A stretch of DNA of 64,000 nt from Dipylidium caninum (taxonomy: Eukaryota; Platyhelminthes; Cestoda; Cyclophyllidea; Dipylidiidae), in the NCBI GenBank assembly GCA_017562135.1, contig QEYB01000713.1, positions 1-64,000 of the forward strand, in the 5' to 3' direction. Of the stretch, positions 49,901 to 61,619 are shown one piece after another; within the stretch, counting starts at the first letter, position 1, and each line of letters starts with the position of its first letter. Position numbers and translations under genes: made by a program. Below the pieces are notes generated by a model. The model saw only the letters and a program-made list of their open reading frames with translations, was not told where the DNA came from and did not search any database.

Positions 49901-50650
49901 GAAACAAGGTACGGAAGGGGGAGGAAAGAGGATATATTAGACCAACATCAAGTTGTTCGCGCAACTAGGCGTAATGGGAAAGCATTTTCATTGACGTTGA
50001 CGTGTTCAGCACACCGGTACCACTTGGTGCATCCTTTCTAAAAATGTTTACTTAAATAATATAGATAAGAATACAAAACCAAGTGTAGGAATGGCGCAGA
50101 AAGGCCGTGAACAAACCCACAAGGCCATCTCCAGCAAATGCCTGTATTGAACGATGACGCCAGACTAACCGACTAGGAAGTAATGGCCAAAACTTGCACA
50201 TAAAAAGAGGAAAACTATAATCCCACATCAAACAAAAACCCAAAGAGAAGTTAAGAGAAATGAAAGAAGCCACACTCGCCGAGCGTCTGACGCACTACTT
50301 TACGCCCTACTGTACCGCAGCACCGCCCAGATTAAGAAATTACGCTTTGTGAAGGGAAGCAAACCAGCCCTAAACCCTACATCAAATAGCCAGGCATAGA
50401 CAGAATGGACCACAAGGCGAAGGAAAACGCCAGCAAACAAAATTTCCAGCCATTTATTGCTAAAATGGACGACTGAACATTGTCATCCCACAAAGGAGCT
50501 CGCCAAGCAAAACAGCAGAAAGGGCAAACGGAACGCCGAGATTTCCATTGCGGTTCGAACGCGGGAACAGGACTCGGATGAGAAGCAAGGACCCACGCTC
50601 TTCCATCCAATGAAGAGCACTCACCAACATAGCACGAAAAAAAACTTATA
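43984..50650. other. Stretch with no supported gene
   Basis: About 6.7 kb upstream of the FREM1-like gene. It holds short runs such as (ACC)n at 45848-45866, a G8 run at 47621-47628 and a purine-rich segment near 45180-45250. Open frames up to 143 codons show no domains. The promoter and any 5' untranslated exons of the FREM1-like gene should lie in its first part, but no convincing core element was identified. Confidence 0.5.
50090..50640. other. Strand-asymmetric A/C-rich segment, BTF3 3' side
   Basis: The plus strand is markedly rich in A and C and poor in T and G. Minus-strand frames therefore read Phe/Leu/Trp-rich but show no recognised domain. It pairs in style with 51540-51960 on the other side of BTF3. 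Confidence 0.4.
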
Positions 50651-50659
50651 AGACAATAC

Positions 50660-50665
50660 TTTATT
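50660..50665 (-). terminator. Polyadenylation signal of BTF3
   Basis: AATAAA on the minus strand about 50 bases downstream of the BTF3 stop, in a T-rich context. Canonical hexamer and sensible distance. Confidence 0.7.
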
Positions 50666-50714
50666 TATATCCATAAATAGCAAATCGGTGCGACGGCACC
50701 GTCTGAATGGTACT

Positions 50715-51253
50715 TTATTCTTGACGACTTTTTTCGTCAAAATCGCCAACAAGCTCGGGGACGTCGTCGTCATCATCATCAGCGTTGTCTTTATTTTCAC
50801 CTTGGGCAGCTTCTAAATGCCGCGTCGACAATTATATGATAAAATCCTACCGCTCATTTTGGAAAGACGTTGTTTGGCTGTTTCAAGCTGACTCATCATA
50901 GTGGGAAATAGATCATTAAGAGCTAAAAAAAGCAGTGGACTCAATCACCAGGCCATACTTTTATTTTCCGCAAGCCCTGACACGGCAAAGAGGTTGGCCT
51001 GTGGAGAGGCCTGAACTCGTGGGTTCTTAAAGTGAATCATCGTACCGTCGGCTCGGTACATGTTGACCTCCTCAATTGATGGAATAACATTAATTCCTAA
51101 TTTTTTCAAGGTAGTCTGAAGTTTCTTATCGTCAGTAGCCGCGGTCTTATGAACGACTTTCCTTTTTCTGCGTGCGCTGCCTTTGCCGCCGATACGAGCC
51201 TGTTCTGAAACGGACTTCAGAGCCTGGAGTCTTTCAAGACGAGCTGCTTCCAT
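50715..51253 (-). CDS. BTF3: BTF3 / nascent polypeptide-associated complex beta subunit
   Basis: The beta subunit of the NAC dimer, which binds ribosomes near the exit tunnel and shields emerging chains. Exons are 50959-51253, 50851-50922 and 50715-50812, giving 154 residues, close to the family's usual 155-165. Exon 1 carries [17 protein letters not shown], the ribosome-binding RRKxxKxxH region, then the NAC domain with [15 protein letters not shown] and [14 protein letters not shown]. Exon 2 continues [12 protein letters not shown], where human BTF3 has EMLPGILSQL. Exon 3 gives the acidic tail ending [17 protein letters not shown]. The introns are only 36 and 38 nt. The open frame runs three codons past the first donor, but only the GTATGG donor at 50958 keeps phase. 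The ATG at 51253 matches the family start. Confidence 0.95.
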
Positions 51254-51539
51254 TGAGTGTGTCAGTTAACCGGATTGAGTGTAAAATGTTAGAAATATGT
51301 AAAAAAATTCCACCGCAGTACACGGAACGAGAAAAGCATGAACACAAAGCGAAAACTGCGGACTGTTTAAACAAACTTACTAATTGAAACATGTCAAGCA
51401 GCTTGTAAAAACAAAGGAAACGATTTCAGTAAAACGGTTTCAAAATTTATTTAAACGTTTCTTATAAAATTTACCAAGAACGGGGAAACAAAAGTGGTTT
51501 TCAAATCACGTGCAATCAATATACTCCAGAAATGGTCCA

Positions 51540-51960
51540 ACACAAAGCCAAGAGATAGCCTCAGTCTAACCCGCCCCCAGCTCTTAGCCTTGAAATATGC
51601 GTACCCAGCCAGAGTTACACACCGAGACTACCTGCCAAATTAGCTGCCCGACCCAAAAAAACAACCCCCCCCCCCAAGTGGGCAAGCGCCCTAACAAGAC
51701 TTCGAATGGATAAGGTGTAACGGAGCCAATAACCCAAAAAAAACGGTTCACCCCGATCGAAGCTAAGCCCTCAGGCGCAAACCCATACCCGGAAGCAAAA
51801 TGCGAAGGAGTGAGAGAAACACCTCGCACCACTCCAAAAATGGCAATAACACCCTCCAGCCTACATTGCAGATAGAGCCAACTTCTCCTCTTCACTCGAG
51901 AAAATAGCAGCGTAAGAACAGAACCCCAAGCCTAAGAAAATCAAACAGATAACTGAAGCT
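51540..51960. other. Strand-asymmetric A/C-rich segment, BTF3 5' side
   Basis: A/C-rich on the plus strand with a C11 run at 51665-51675. A 103-codon minus-strand frame (51584-51895) reads Gly/Trp/Phe-rich but has no recognised domain and crosses the homopolymer. Upstream regulatory DNA of BTF3 may be included. Confidence 0.4.
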
Positions 51961-52216
51961 AATCAGCCTCACACCATCGTCGACCACACTAAGTTGGATG
52001 CGTTACTACGCTACTAGTGACGGGACATGCGTGCGGTCAACAATAAGTAACACGTTGACGTAGAACTACGTCATTGACACTTAAATGACGCCGGAGGCAG
52101 AGAATTTGAAGCTAATAAACAAACATACGTAAAACAAGGCGATTCCGGTATGTACACATTAGGGAGATATTTGTCTCATTACAAATAAAGAGGTACAAGT
52201 CAGACTTCTTTTCTCT

Positions 52217-52525
52217 TCATAACTCTTTCTTTGACTCCACCGGAGTGTGGGCAGTTTGATCACAGGCTGTACTGTCAGATGACTCAGCGACCTATAAGTA
52301 ACAGTAAAGGTCTGTCTTATAAAAAAATCGAATGTTAATAATGCATCAAAAGACGCATATTCAATGCAATGAATGAAAAAGGATAGTTACTTTGTTAGTC
52401 CCTACTTCAGTTGGTCCACGAATTTTAGCTTGAAGACATGGAAATATTGGCAGCAACAGTGGGAGCAGAAACTTGTGCAGGATCCATAAAATAAAAGGCA
52501 CAATGACGCAACTAATGCACACCAT
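52217..52525 (-). CDS. UPF0729 / C18orf32-like small membrane protein
   Basis: Two exons (52391-52525 and 52217-52291) separated by a 99-nt intron, both phase 0, give 69 residues. The protein starts MVCISCVIVPFILWILHKFL, closely following the family signature of human C18orf32 ([20 protein letters not shown]). It has one hydrophobic segment at about residues 4-30, then a polar Ser/Thr/Glu-rich tail; the PTEVGTNK part also resembles the human PTE..K end. The human protein has 76 residues and is associated with ER membrane and lipid droplets; its molecular role is unclear. The ATG at 52525 is fixed by the family N-terminus. The gene is too short to show in an ordinary open-frame scan. Confidence 0.88.
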
Positions 52526-53411
52526 CACACCAAGGATATCATCACCGAAGGACCCGCGGTATAGGCTGATATAAACATCCAGTGACAGAATAACAAATTT
52601 TGCATTAGACTTTTCGTGATTAAAAACACCTATGAGTATCTTGTTGATTTCACCTCTACCTCACCCCGTCGTCAAACGAAAAATTAACCGCGTTTCTTAT
52701 CGGGGAAGTGACGAAACCTGAAATCACTTGAGCACATTAATAGGCGGAAAAGGGAGCAGAAAATGTCACTTATGGTCTATAGTTTTTTGTTCGCAGCTCA
52801 AACTATGGTCTCAAGTTTTAAATGGAAATGCACGCCAAATTGCAATTGTTCATAAAAATAAAATTAACGATTATCGCTCTTACCCTGAAAGCCATAAGTA
52901 GTTCCCTATGTACTGCGGACAGTTGGATTTAATAGTGAGAAGTGGCCTAGTCCCTGGCATGACATAATAAACAAATGGAAAGGATACTTTTTGCTTAGAT
53001 ACCGTTGTCAAAACCCACTATGTCTGAAAAAATACTTTTCCTTAAATGTCGACTTGGTAACAAATTAGCGAGTATCAGTTTGCCACAGGTGATGCCTTGT
53101 ATGTCAAGGTGTATAGAAGAATATTTCGTATATCTGATTCTATCTACTACATTGTTGAGTGTATTTATTTAGTAGACGACTTTGCGTATTTGTCTGGAAT
53201 CTATGAGAATGGCCAATCAGGAATAGAAACATTCCTCTGAGTAACATTGCAATGTGACGGTCTCGGCTGAACCAACTCAGAATATTGTACGTTGTAAAAA
53301 TAAAAGTGTATCCTGTAAAAATTCTCAAATTTTTCACATGGAAGCTAGTTTTTAAATAGTATCCTCATAATATCCCTCCAAAAATTGGGACAGAGACTAT
53401 AATTTACAAAA

Positions 53412-54436
53412 ATGGCGCCTGATGGCTTTGGATTTCCACGTTTTGGCACAAACGTAAGGCATTTTTTAATAACAACCTCTGCGTTATTATTTACTTGTTG
53501 GTTCTTTCGGTGGTAATTTTGGTAAGTGATTTGTGGACTTTCCCATGTTAAAGAGGCGCAGTGTTTACCCAGGCAACGACTTTTAAGTCTTCAAATAAAT
53601 TACTTCAATGCGGTCTTAACTATATCTACTTTATTTAAACGCATCTCTCAAAGGCTACATCCTACCTCTTAAAAGCACATGTATATATTTGATTGTTAAT
53701 AAAGTCTATAGGTCTTCCGAGTTTGCGTCTAATTACAATACTAATTTATTTCCCAGAACGTAGACGAATGTTGGCTGAGAGCAGTTTGTAGCTTCATCAT
53801 AACGATATGCAGCCATTATTCTTCCTGTAATATGAATAATTGGCTTGAAATCGAGGTATGTGCAATGTAGTAAATTTGCGTTCTCCGTTCTCTCCCGAAA
53901 TTACTGAACTCCGGTTAAAAGTGATTATTTCCTTGTAGGATGTTATTTTCAACATTTATCGTAGTCTCGGTGGCCGTACTCGTCGTGAGACAAAACCAAT
54001 TTGGGTAAAGTTACGGTGTTTAAAATTGTGGGCGTGGGATGTGGGAGGGGAGCGACATTTCCTTCCGTGAGGGTCAAGTACTGTCTGTTGGAGTTTACAT
54101 GTTACACTTAGAACATTGAATCAGACTAAGATCTTCCGACTTACTTTGATGAGTAGATGCGTGTAATCCTACTTTTCCTACTACTGCGGTGTACGGGTAT
54201 CACAGCAGAGAGCACAAGAATTTGGCGTCATCATTAGGCGCAAAGGTAGAAACCGCGTGGTAGACGAAGTAACCATCACTTTTCCTTCAAGCTATTAGTG
54301 GTAATGGCGCTTTCCTCCTAGTTCCATGCTATTTTTTGATACTGTAGGTTACCGTCCAGCACAACAACAACGAAGTCAGTCACACCTGTTTTCTCACGAG
54401 CACCTCCATTATGTGGCCTCATTTAATAAGCCATAA
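53412..54436 (+). CDS. Unrecognised small protein, five phase-consistent exons
   Basis: No family was recognised. Exons 53412-53453, 53757-53855, 53939-54004, 54206-54245 and 54348-54436 each have AG and GT borders and join in phase to 111 residues. The ATG has an A-rich leader ending AAAATGG. The product begins MAPDGFGFPRFGTN, has a Cys-rich hydrophobic stretch in exon 2 (VCSFIITICS), then a basic part with RSLGGRTRRETKPIW and FGVIIRRKGYRPAQQQR, and a His-rich end. An AATAAA overlaps the stop region (from about 54435). Phase agreement across four introns is unlikely by chance, but exons this short leave room for error. A basic, Gln/His-rich tail could suit an RNA-binding or mitochondrial protein; that is speculation. 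Confidence 0.5.
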
Positions 54437-55707
54437 TAAATACTTTATGGCTCCTACCGCCATTAAAAGTGCTCTAAGTAATGGAAAGAACACTTGCCAT
54501 TTTACTTGTAGGAAATTTACGCCTTAAACCTCATCGGAAGTGCGTGCAGCTAGAGAATATTTCGTCACCTGTGTGGACTGCAAGGAGATTTTAAAGGAGT
54601 GAGTGTATAAAACGCGTATTCATCTTGAAGTTGTCAAATGAGAAAGTCTGGATGGAACAAGTAATCATGACATTTAGCTTGTGCTTTGACTTCAGGGCCT
54701 TCAGGCGACGATGACTGCTTACTTTTGCGCAGTTCCCTCGGTATCCCCAGTAATTTTGGCATCACGACGTGCTGCGTTATTCAGCCTAGGAGCATAGAGA
54801 TTTGCCATTAGCTCGTTTGCGCCGTCTGAGACTGCCCTTCCTGGTCACAGTTAATTACCGTAAGATTAGTGACTTTGCCAACTTAGTCGAGTCGGAAAAG
54901 GTCAACTGCCAGATAATCTACGATAGCCCGAGCGAGAAGTGATTTGAAGGCTAAAATTCAAAACGAGGTGGTAATTGGGGGATTTTATAAATATGATCAC
55001 TCCTAAAAATCCCTAAGGTTTCACTGTTACTAAACGGCGTAGCCTCTCGTTCACCAGGAAGCCCACCGTGGTATTTCTAAGAAAAAACGTTCGAACCTTT
55101 AGCAATTTCGTCGAAGCAATAATATTTGTGAAATTTTTACTTGCCTCCCCATAAATAAGGCTGGTAGTGCACCAGAACTGTTTCAGGGGCGCTTTTCATT
55201 AATCAGTTTGCAGGTCTTGAACAGACGCGGATGATCCTGCGCAGAACTTCGCAAAATTCTGAAGCGAGTCCGCGGAGCTTCGACTGCTGAGGAGCGAAAC
55301 AAAATTTTACATTGTGACGATGATGCCGATACGCACAAGCCTGCGGACGACTGCTCGAAGGTTATGACAATCCTAGTAGTTCAGGTCTCAGTAACCATTG
55401 TTCCAATACTTCAAAGCCCAAATCAATGTACAACTTATTTTTAAAGCTGGACACAGAAATTCTTCTTGAAACAATTGCTACCACAAATTTTTTATTGTTC
55501 TGAGGTAGGATGCGCCTACTGCCATTCGTTTTCCTCTTCCCCAATTACAATAAATAACGACTGAACATAAGTGTAAATACCTGATCAATGTATTTATCAT
55601 CAAGATACGTGATAGAGGATTCCCACTTGGGAAGAAAGAAACAGGTCGGAAAACGAATAAATGAGAAGTGGATTAGGAATATTAGAAGGTCAGTGAAAGT
55701 GTGCAAT
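54437..55707. other. Intergenic stretch between the small plus-strand gene and DCTN4
   Basis: AT-rich, with no supported gene. It includes the 3' flank of DCTN4; no convincing polyadenylation hexamer on the minus strand was picked out. Confidence 0.5.
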
Positions 55708-58700
55708 TCAACATGTACCAAAATCGAGGAGGAAGAGCAAACTGACGTCTCGCATGTCTCCTTCTTCTTCAGTTGTCTTAACCGCTGAAGACACGGTTGA
55801 GTCGTCATCTACTTCCTTGATGCCAGAGGCGGCCAAAACCGCGTTCATTGTAGCTGCTCGCTGCTCAGCTGAGAGCACACCCGTAGCCGTTGTCATTACG
55901 GTATTCAAGTAGTCGAAAGTCATCACCACCGCTGCGCGCAGTGCACCTGCTTTGGTCAGCATCGTGAGACCCGTGTTTATACCCACCCTGTGACCCCGTC
56001 GATAGGCAATCACCCTAGCAAGAAGAATAGGCAAAGTGAAGCAAAATGGCATTCAGGTCAACTCAGGATCTGGCGGAAGTAGCCATCCCAACCTTGGCGG
56101 TTCGATGGCTAGTCTCACTGCCTTCGCGACTATTTGGTGCACTCATTAGTGGAACTCTTTTCTACCCGTGTAATTCAGACCACTGCCTATGTGGGATACT
56201 GAAATGGAACAAATCAAGCCGTGGATATATTTAAGGCTAAGGCACGGTTTCTTGGTTATTTAAGCCTCAATAAAACAAAATTTCGACTGAGTTAACTGAG
56301 AAATCCGAGAAAGTGATAAATCCCACCCACCTATCCAAAAGTTGCATTGTTACATTACCCATAAAAGCCAAAAAAGTAACAAGATACAGCAAAACTAGAC
56401 CCTAAATTTGTACCAAAATAGGCGTAAAAATTGTCTTGTTAAACGACCGAATGCATATCATACGGTGAATCAAATAAGTGAGAAACAAATTTTGATCCTA
56501 CAGGAAAATGTGACTGACTTGGGGTCATCATCCTTGAAATCACCGTTCTTCTCATTCATCAGATCGTTGTACTCACTGGCATCGCTCTTCGCCGCAATTC
56601 TAATTGCATTTGTCGGTAAGTCCAACTAAAATTCCACACGCCTCTAATATCATCGTCAACGGTAGGCATATGAACGAAATGGTTAATAGATAAATAGAAA
56701 AATGTACCTTTACAGTCGAGTATGTATTAGTACCCGAGGCGCCCGTTTTGGCGAAGAATTTCTTAAGTTGGGCAGTCTCTTCTTCAGCAGTCAATTGCCG
56801 CAAATGCACCGAGGTAACACGATGCGCGGGGTTGGATATAATTAAAACCACATTGGATGCCTTGTCGACGGAAAAGTTCTTGACCCGCAGTGAGTCCGAG
56901 GCAGGGACACTGTCGAGTGTGAGCATGGGGAGCGGCCGTGGGGTAATACGACGATAATCGGAGTCATCGACAGAGTCAACGAGGGCAGAGAGCGGTAGGG
57001 CGAAGTGTAGATCTGGGACGTGGTAGAGGGCAGTGAGGTTAATACGGAATTTGATAAAACTTGGATTGAAGTCCGCCTTGCTCAGAGTGTGTTCACATTT
57101 CTTGCAACGAAGAGAACGTTTGACTGCGAGTGCCTTGCGCCGTGGCTCCAGACTCCGAGTCTCCGTTGGTTGTAGAGAGGGTGCCATGTGACGTTGAAAT
57201 AGGGATGTCACTGAAAATCAAAGATGTTTTCGCTGATGCAAATCGAGTCCATCAGAGGTGAGTAGTGAGTACAATGAGACTATAGCTTAGATGGATTTTA
57301 CGTGTGGTAATATGTAGGGTCAAATTAACTTCTATCTATCCTGTCCTTTTACCTCAAGAGATGATCTAAGGCTAAACAAACCAGGAGGTATATTGTCTCA
57401 CAAGTTGAAAAATACGCATGGGATGAGAGCATTTTCAGAAGATAGGATGTGGTATAAGCCCACTCCTTAATCTGTCTCCTGTTAATAAGTTGTGCAATAC
57501 ATGAAGAATGTGTGGACGAAGGAAAATAGCCGCAGAGGCATACTCCTTTGGCGGCGTGAGTAGACGCGTTAGACACTTGCGCGCATAAACACCCGAGCCG
57601 GTGACACAAGTGTTTTATTATATTACTTGAATAGTGGTTTTGTACAGATAGAATCTTGGATTTCGAAATAATATCTACGAAGGGTAATATAATAATGTGT
57701 TGAATCAAAGATAATGCCTATGACATTTTCAACTTACGCATATCATGGACAGTTAGAAATTTCTTTCTAACAGTCGAATAAAAACCGACGAGGGAGTAGT
57801 GAGTCGTCATTACAAACATCAACAAAGTTGGATCAGCAAGATATCATTCCAACAAAATAGTAGTAATAAATTGTCTGGGATAATGCTTTCTATAGACAAA
57901 ATGGGCTTTTGTGGCACGACGCACCAAACCAAAAAAGTGCAGGTAATTATAAATAACGCCTAATTCAAGGTAGCCACGAAGAATTTCTTACTTAGACTTC
58001 GTGTTCATTTATAATAATAAAACCAAATTAATCGAGGCAATAGCCAATTTTGGGAGAATGGAAGAAGTGTACTCCTGAGCTCATGTGAGGAATAAAGCAG
58101 GCAGTTTCACTTGAATTGAAAAACGGGACTATGATTTAAAAGTGGCAGCCCATAAATATCTTCCAAATTTGCGGTTGTTTGATAGTTGCAAAATACACTT
58201 TTTTACACTTGAACAATAAAAAGCGTCTCGATACTCCCTATTTGATGGTTAAGTGTTTTATAGTGAAATAACCCAGCCGATATTCAAATCCGACGTAAAC
58301 ACCACGTTCACGATACAAATAGGCTACGAACAAAAATTATAGGAGCACAATAACGGGCATTTAACGAAAAATTAGCTAAATCAATGAAAACATAATTCCG
58401 TTATCCAGTACTTACTTCTTACTAGTTTAGTCCTTTAAAATACAAATTATTTAGGATCGTGAAATTCATTGAATTTATGACCAAATTCCCGCGATATTAC
58501 CACATCGTTTTCGATATATATTTATAAAGCTACATTTCTAACGAAGAACTTTCGTTCATTGCACAAAATAACGGCTGATCGGCAACTCTCCAATCTTCCA
58601 TCCAAAAGGCTTTTATATAATCTGTTCAATAGACCGATTCAAATGGAAAGTACTCTTAAAAATAGACATTAAGGATTATTCAGAGTTACCATTGTCAAAG

Positions 58701-60480
58701 ACGAATGGTTGATTGACCAACCCATCAACATTGAAACTTTCAGTAATCGGTTCGGCCACTGCTGCCGAAATTTTGATTTCTGGGTCAGGAGTGGCGTCAC
58801 GTCTGAGAGGATAAAAATAAGGTATACGACAAATCTGTTGGAAAAAGCAGAAAAAATTATCGTCGTATAAACGATTAAGACCACTTATGAAAATGCTCTA
58901 ATGCTTTTAAGCATGAGCGAAAAAAACACACCCATAGGAACCCCAGTTAGAATAACGACGTCGGAGGCGGGGAGTAAGAACGGGAAATTTCTCCTACAGA
59001 AGAATGAAAAACAGGTGGAGAACCGAAAATATTCCGTGCAAATAGAGAAATGAAACACGCAAAGAGTCTACGTTGCACATTCATAGACAGCGGGAGAAGA
59101 ATCAAGGAATGCCGTGACAAAAGCATGCAAAAGAGGAGAACTTACCTCTAGACGAATCTGTAATTGGTTAAGGAGAAGACACTGTGTGTAGTTTTGGAAA
59201 TAAAGGCTATGCTCAACCATACAAGCAGCAACATGAAAACATGAAAAAATCCAGGCGCCCCATTGGTCAAAATAAAAAATACACGAGGTGTTCTGTCACA
59301 AAAAAATGATAGTTAGAACCAAATATCCTAAAAATTACCCTCACCGTGGACTCAAAGACCCCAAGTTAATTTGAGTTAGCTGCATAAACACGCATAAACA
59401 CGTTAAAGTCATAGCGTTACAAACCAATGAAAGAATATAAGCCCTCTTCTTATACTTGTTCCGGTCGCGCTCATTTTTCTCTTTAACAGCCAACTGTCGA
59501 TATTCATTTATCAAGTTTTCAACCTAAAATGAAGTTACGTTAAATTTTATCCACGAGAATGAGTAAAAAAACCACAACACTTCGGCCTGGTAATGAAATA
59601 ACGGCCATGCTATTTCTGTTTATCTACGTTATTTCCTCCAAAATTGGCGCATCTTACATAATTCACCTATGGTTATATGGAATATTATTTGGAAATAACC
59701 CCTTGTAATGATGAGGAAATATACTGAAAACGAAATCTGCCGTACCCTCGAAATTTAATCACGCGGCAGAATGACGTACTTAGTCATACTAAAACAAAAA
59801 TTCAGAGAAGGCCACAAAAAGATTAAATAACGCAAAACAAATAAAATCCCCTTGCCGTTTCCGAAATTTTCATAGTCTTCTATAGAAACCAACAGGAGGA
59901 AAACATACTATTGCAGAATCAGCTATGTGAAGTTAAGGGCAGAAATATACTCGCACACAATCAATCAACGTACTCGCTCAGCATGAGAGTTTGGTGTCTC
60001 AACCCATCCGCCCAATGACTTCTGATCAGAAATACCGCTCTCACGGGTCGACCAGCGGCAAAATGCACAAAGGAGGTAGTAAGTCTTTTGTGGGGTCATT
60101 TGCAAGTCGCCGGAAGTGGAACCAGCGGTTGCACCCCCAGCAGCTGGAGCCAAGGCGAGAGTACCACGGGTTGAAAGAGTGTGACCACAACTTGGACAAT
60201 CAAAACAGTTGCCACAGCGATGTTTACGCATCTTGGCTTCTGCGCTTGTCATATTCTCCAAGCAATTTGGGCAATAGTGAGAATCCACCTACATAAGAAA
60301 AGCGTTTTGAGAAAAAAAGGGCGAGGCGGCGATCAGAGGACAAAAACATACCTCGTGTGAAACGCAGTTAGCGCAACGAACTTCATAACAATGCCGACAG
60401 AAATACAGTTGGGACAAAGGACAACTGCGGGCACAGGAACAAATGGCTTGCACTCTACGCAGATCAAAATAGCCAGCCAT
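55708..60480 (-). CDS. DCTN4: Dynactin subunit 4 (p62)
   Basis: DCTN4 caps the pointed end of the dynactin Arp1 filament, which links dynein to cargo. Placed exons: 60352-60480, 59974-60288, 59425-59523, 58690-58802, 56714-57210, 56519-56625, 55708-56014. Exon 1 starts [16 protein letters not shown] and gives [11 protein letters not shown]; exon 2 has [16 protein letters not shown] and [14 protein letters not shown], the paired-cysteine zinc-binding region. Exon 3 gives [17 protein letters not shown], a later exon [13 protein letters not shown] with DFNP, then ASEYNDLM and DDDPK joined to [11 protein letters not shown] (human IIAFRKANKVG). Phases agree except across one unresolved exon near 59154-59217, where the only candidate that fits the family contains an in-frame TAG just before a strong GTAAGT donor. 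The C-terminus after about residue 35 of the last exon is divergent. Confidence 0.93.
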
Positions 60481-61619
60481 CCCCTATTCTTAAGCAACTA
60501 GGTTTGGGGTTATTAACCCAAGCGGGCAGCCAAGATAGAGGTGGAATAATTCGTTTATGCAACGGAATTTTTACAACGAAACCCGTGAACAATGAAGGAG
60601 CGCCTGTTGACCAACGTTTGTAGCACCGGGTGAAATTCTGATTTATTCAAACACCTTCGTGAAGTGCCTTCGCTAGATTCCACCACAATACATTTCAAGG
60701 ATTATGGTGCTATTTCAGAATATAAATCCACAATTGAAGAATGGTTAGAGTTATTTAAATTTATTTTGCTGTGTTTTGAAACCAGATCTATGTAAGAAAA
60801 GCGGTAATGTTCCTCATTTTCAAAATTATACCTTTCCGGCAATTAAGAGGGCTCTGATCATTTGTTTTGGGTAATTACAATTATTTCCAGACCTTGCCTT
60901 TCTTTATCGGTTCAGGAGGACTTATGCGATGTGTGATCAAATTTGCTAAAACTTACGGCGAACAGTGCTCAATCGTATATTCTTACCACTACTGATGGAA
61001 TTATGTAACGTTTTTTGAAAACATAGGCTAGCCCCTTATGATGGATTTGATATTTGAGAAATGACAGACCGATGCACTATAAACAAGACCCGACTAATAT
61101 ATAGGGTAGAGGTCAACGTCATTGATAGTCCAACCATTCCAATCTGCTCAATAATGACTTGCTTTCTAGATTTTGAATGTGAAATTACGAAGCATCCATG
61201 CTATGTACGTGCTATGAACACAAGCCCAATTTTCGCGCGAGGATCCGCGAAGCTGGGGCATTTTGATGTTTCGCGAGACGTTCAATCAAACACAGTCCTC
61301 GAGTGCAATTTTGTGGATCAGATGTGTCAAAGCCGGCGTTAGTGTTTTATCTTATATATTGTTAAGGATGACTAAATTGTGTGACATTGTGCAGTAGCAA
61401 TGGGATAATCGGCTATAATAGTAGTATTTGAATCTAGTATACAACAAATAGAGGCGACAAACACAATTCGATATGAACTTTACAAGTAGAAATTGTCATA
61501 CGTCATCATTATCATCTTGTTTAACTATGATGGTAATGATATCATAGTCGCTTTCTCCACATTGGCGTTCGGGAGTTGAGATTCGTGGCCTGGGCTTTCC
61601 TGCGTTATTAGACCTTATT
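60481..61619. promoter_or_regulatory. Divergent intergenic region between DCTN4 and XPO4
   Basis: The DCTN4 ATG (minus, 60480) and the XPO4 ATG (plus, 61620) point away from each other across 1139 bases, so both promoters should lie here. Sequence is AT-rich. A 93-codon plus-strand frame at 61061-61342 shows no recognisable domain. No specific promoter motif could be assigned. Confidence 0.5.

Noticed and set aside
50530..50570. GGTTCGAAC-like string resembling a tRNA B box
   Set aside because: No matching A box at the right distance and no cloverleaf could be drawn.
51584..51895. Hydrophobic Gly/Trp/Phe-rich minus-strand frame, considered as a mitochondrial DNA insertion
   Set aside because: It runs through a C11 homopolymer, base composition is not that of AT-rich flatworm mitochondrial genes, and no mitochondrial gene motif was seen.
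61290..61325. GTGCAATTTTGTGG, similar to the end of flatworm spliced-leader sequences as I remember them
   Set aside because: The match covers only about a dozen bases and lacks the following ATG-donor arrangement and a downstream Sm-like site.
61061..61342. 93-codon plus-strand frame between DCTN4 and XPO4
   Set aside because: No family match, no clear splice links to XPO4, whose start codon is fixed at 61620.
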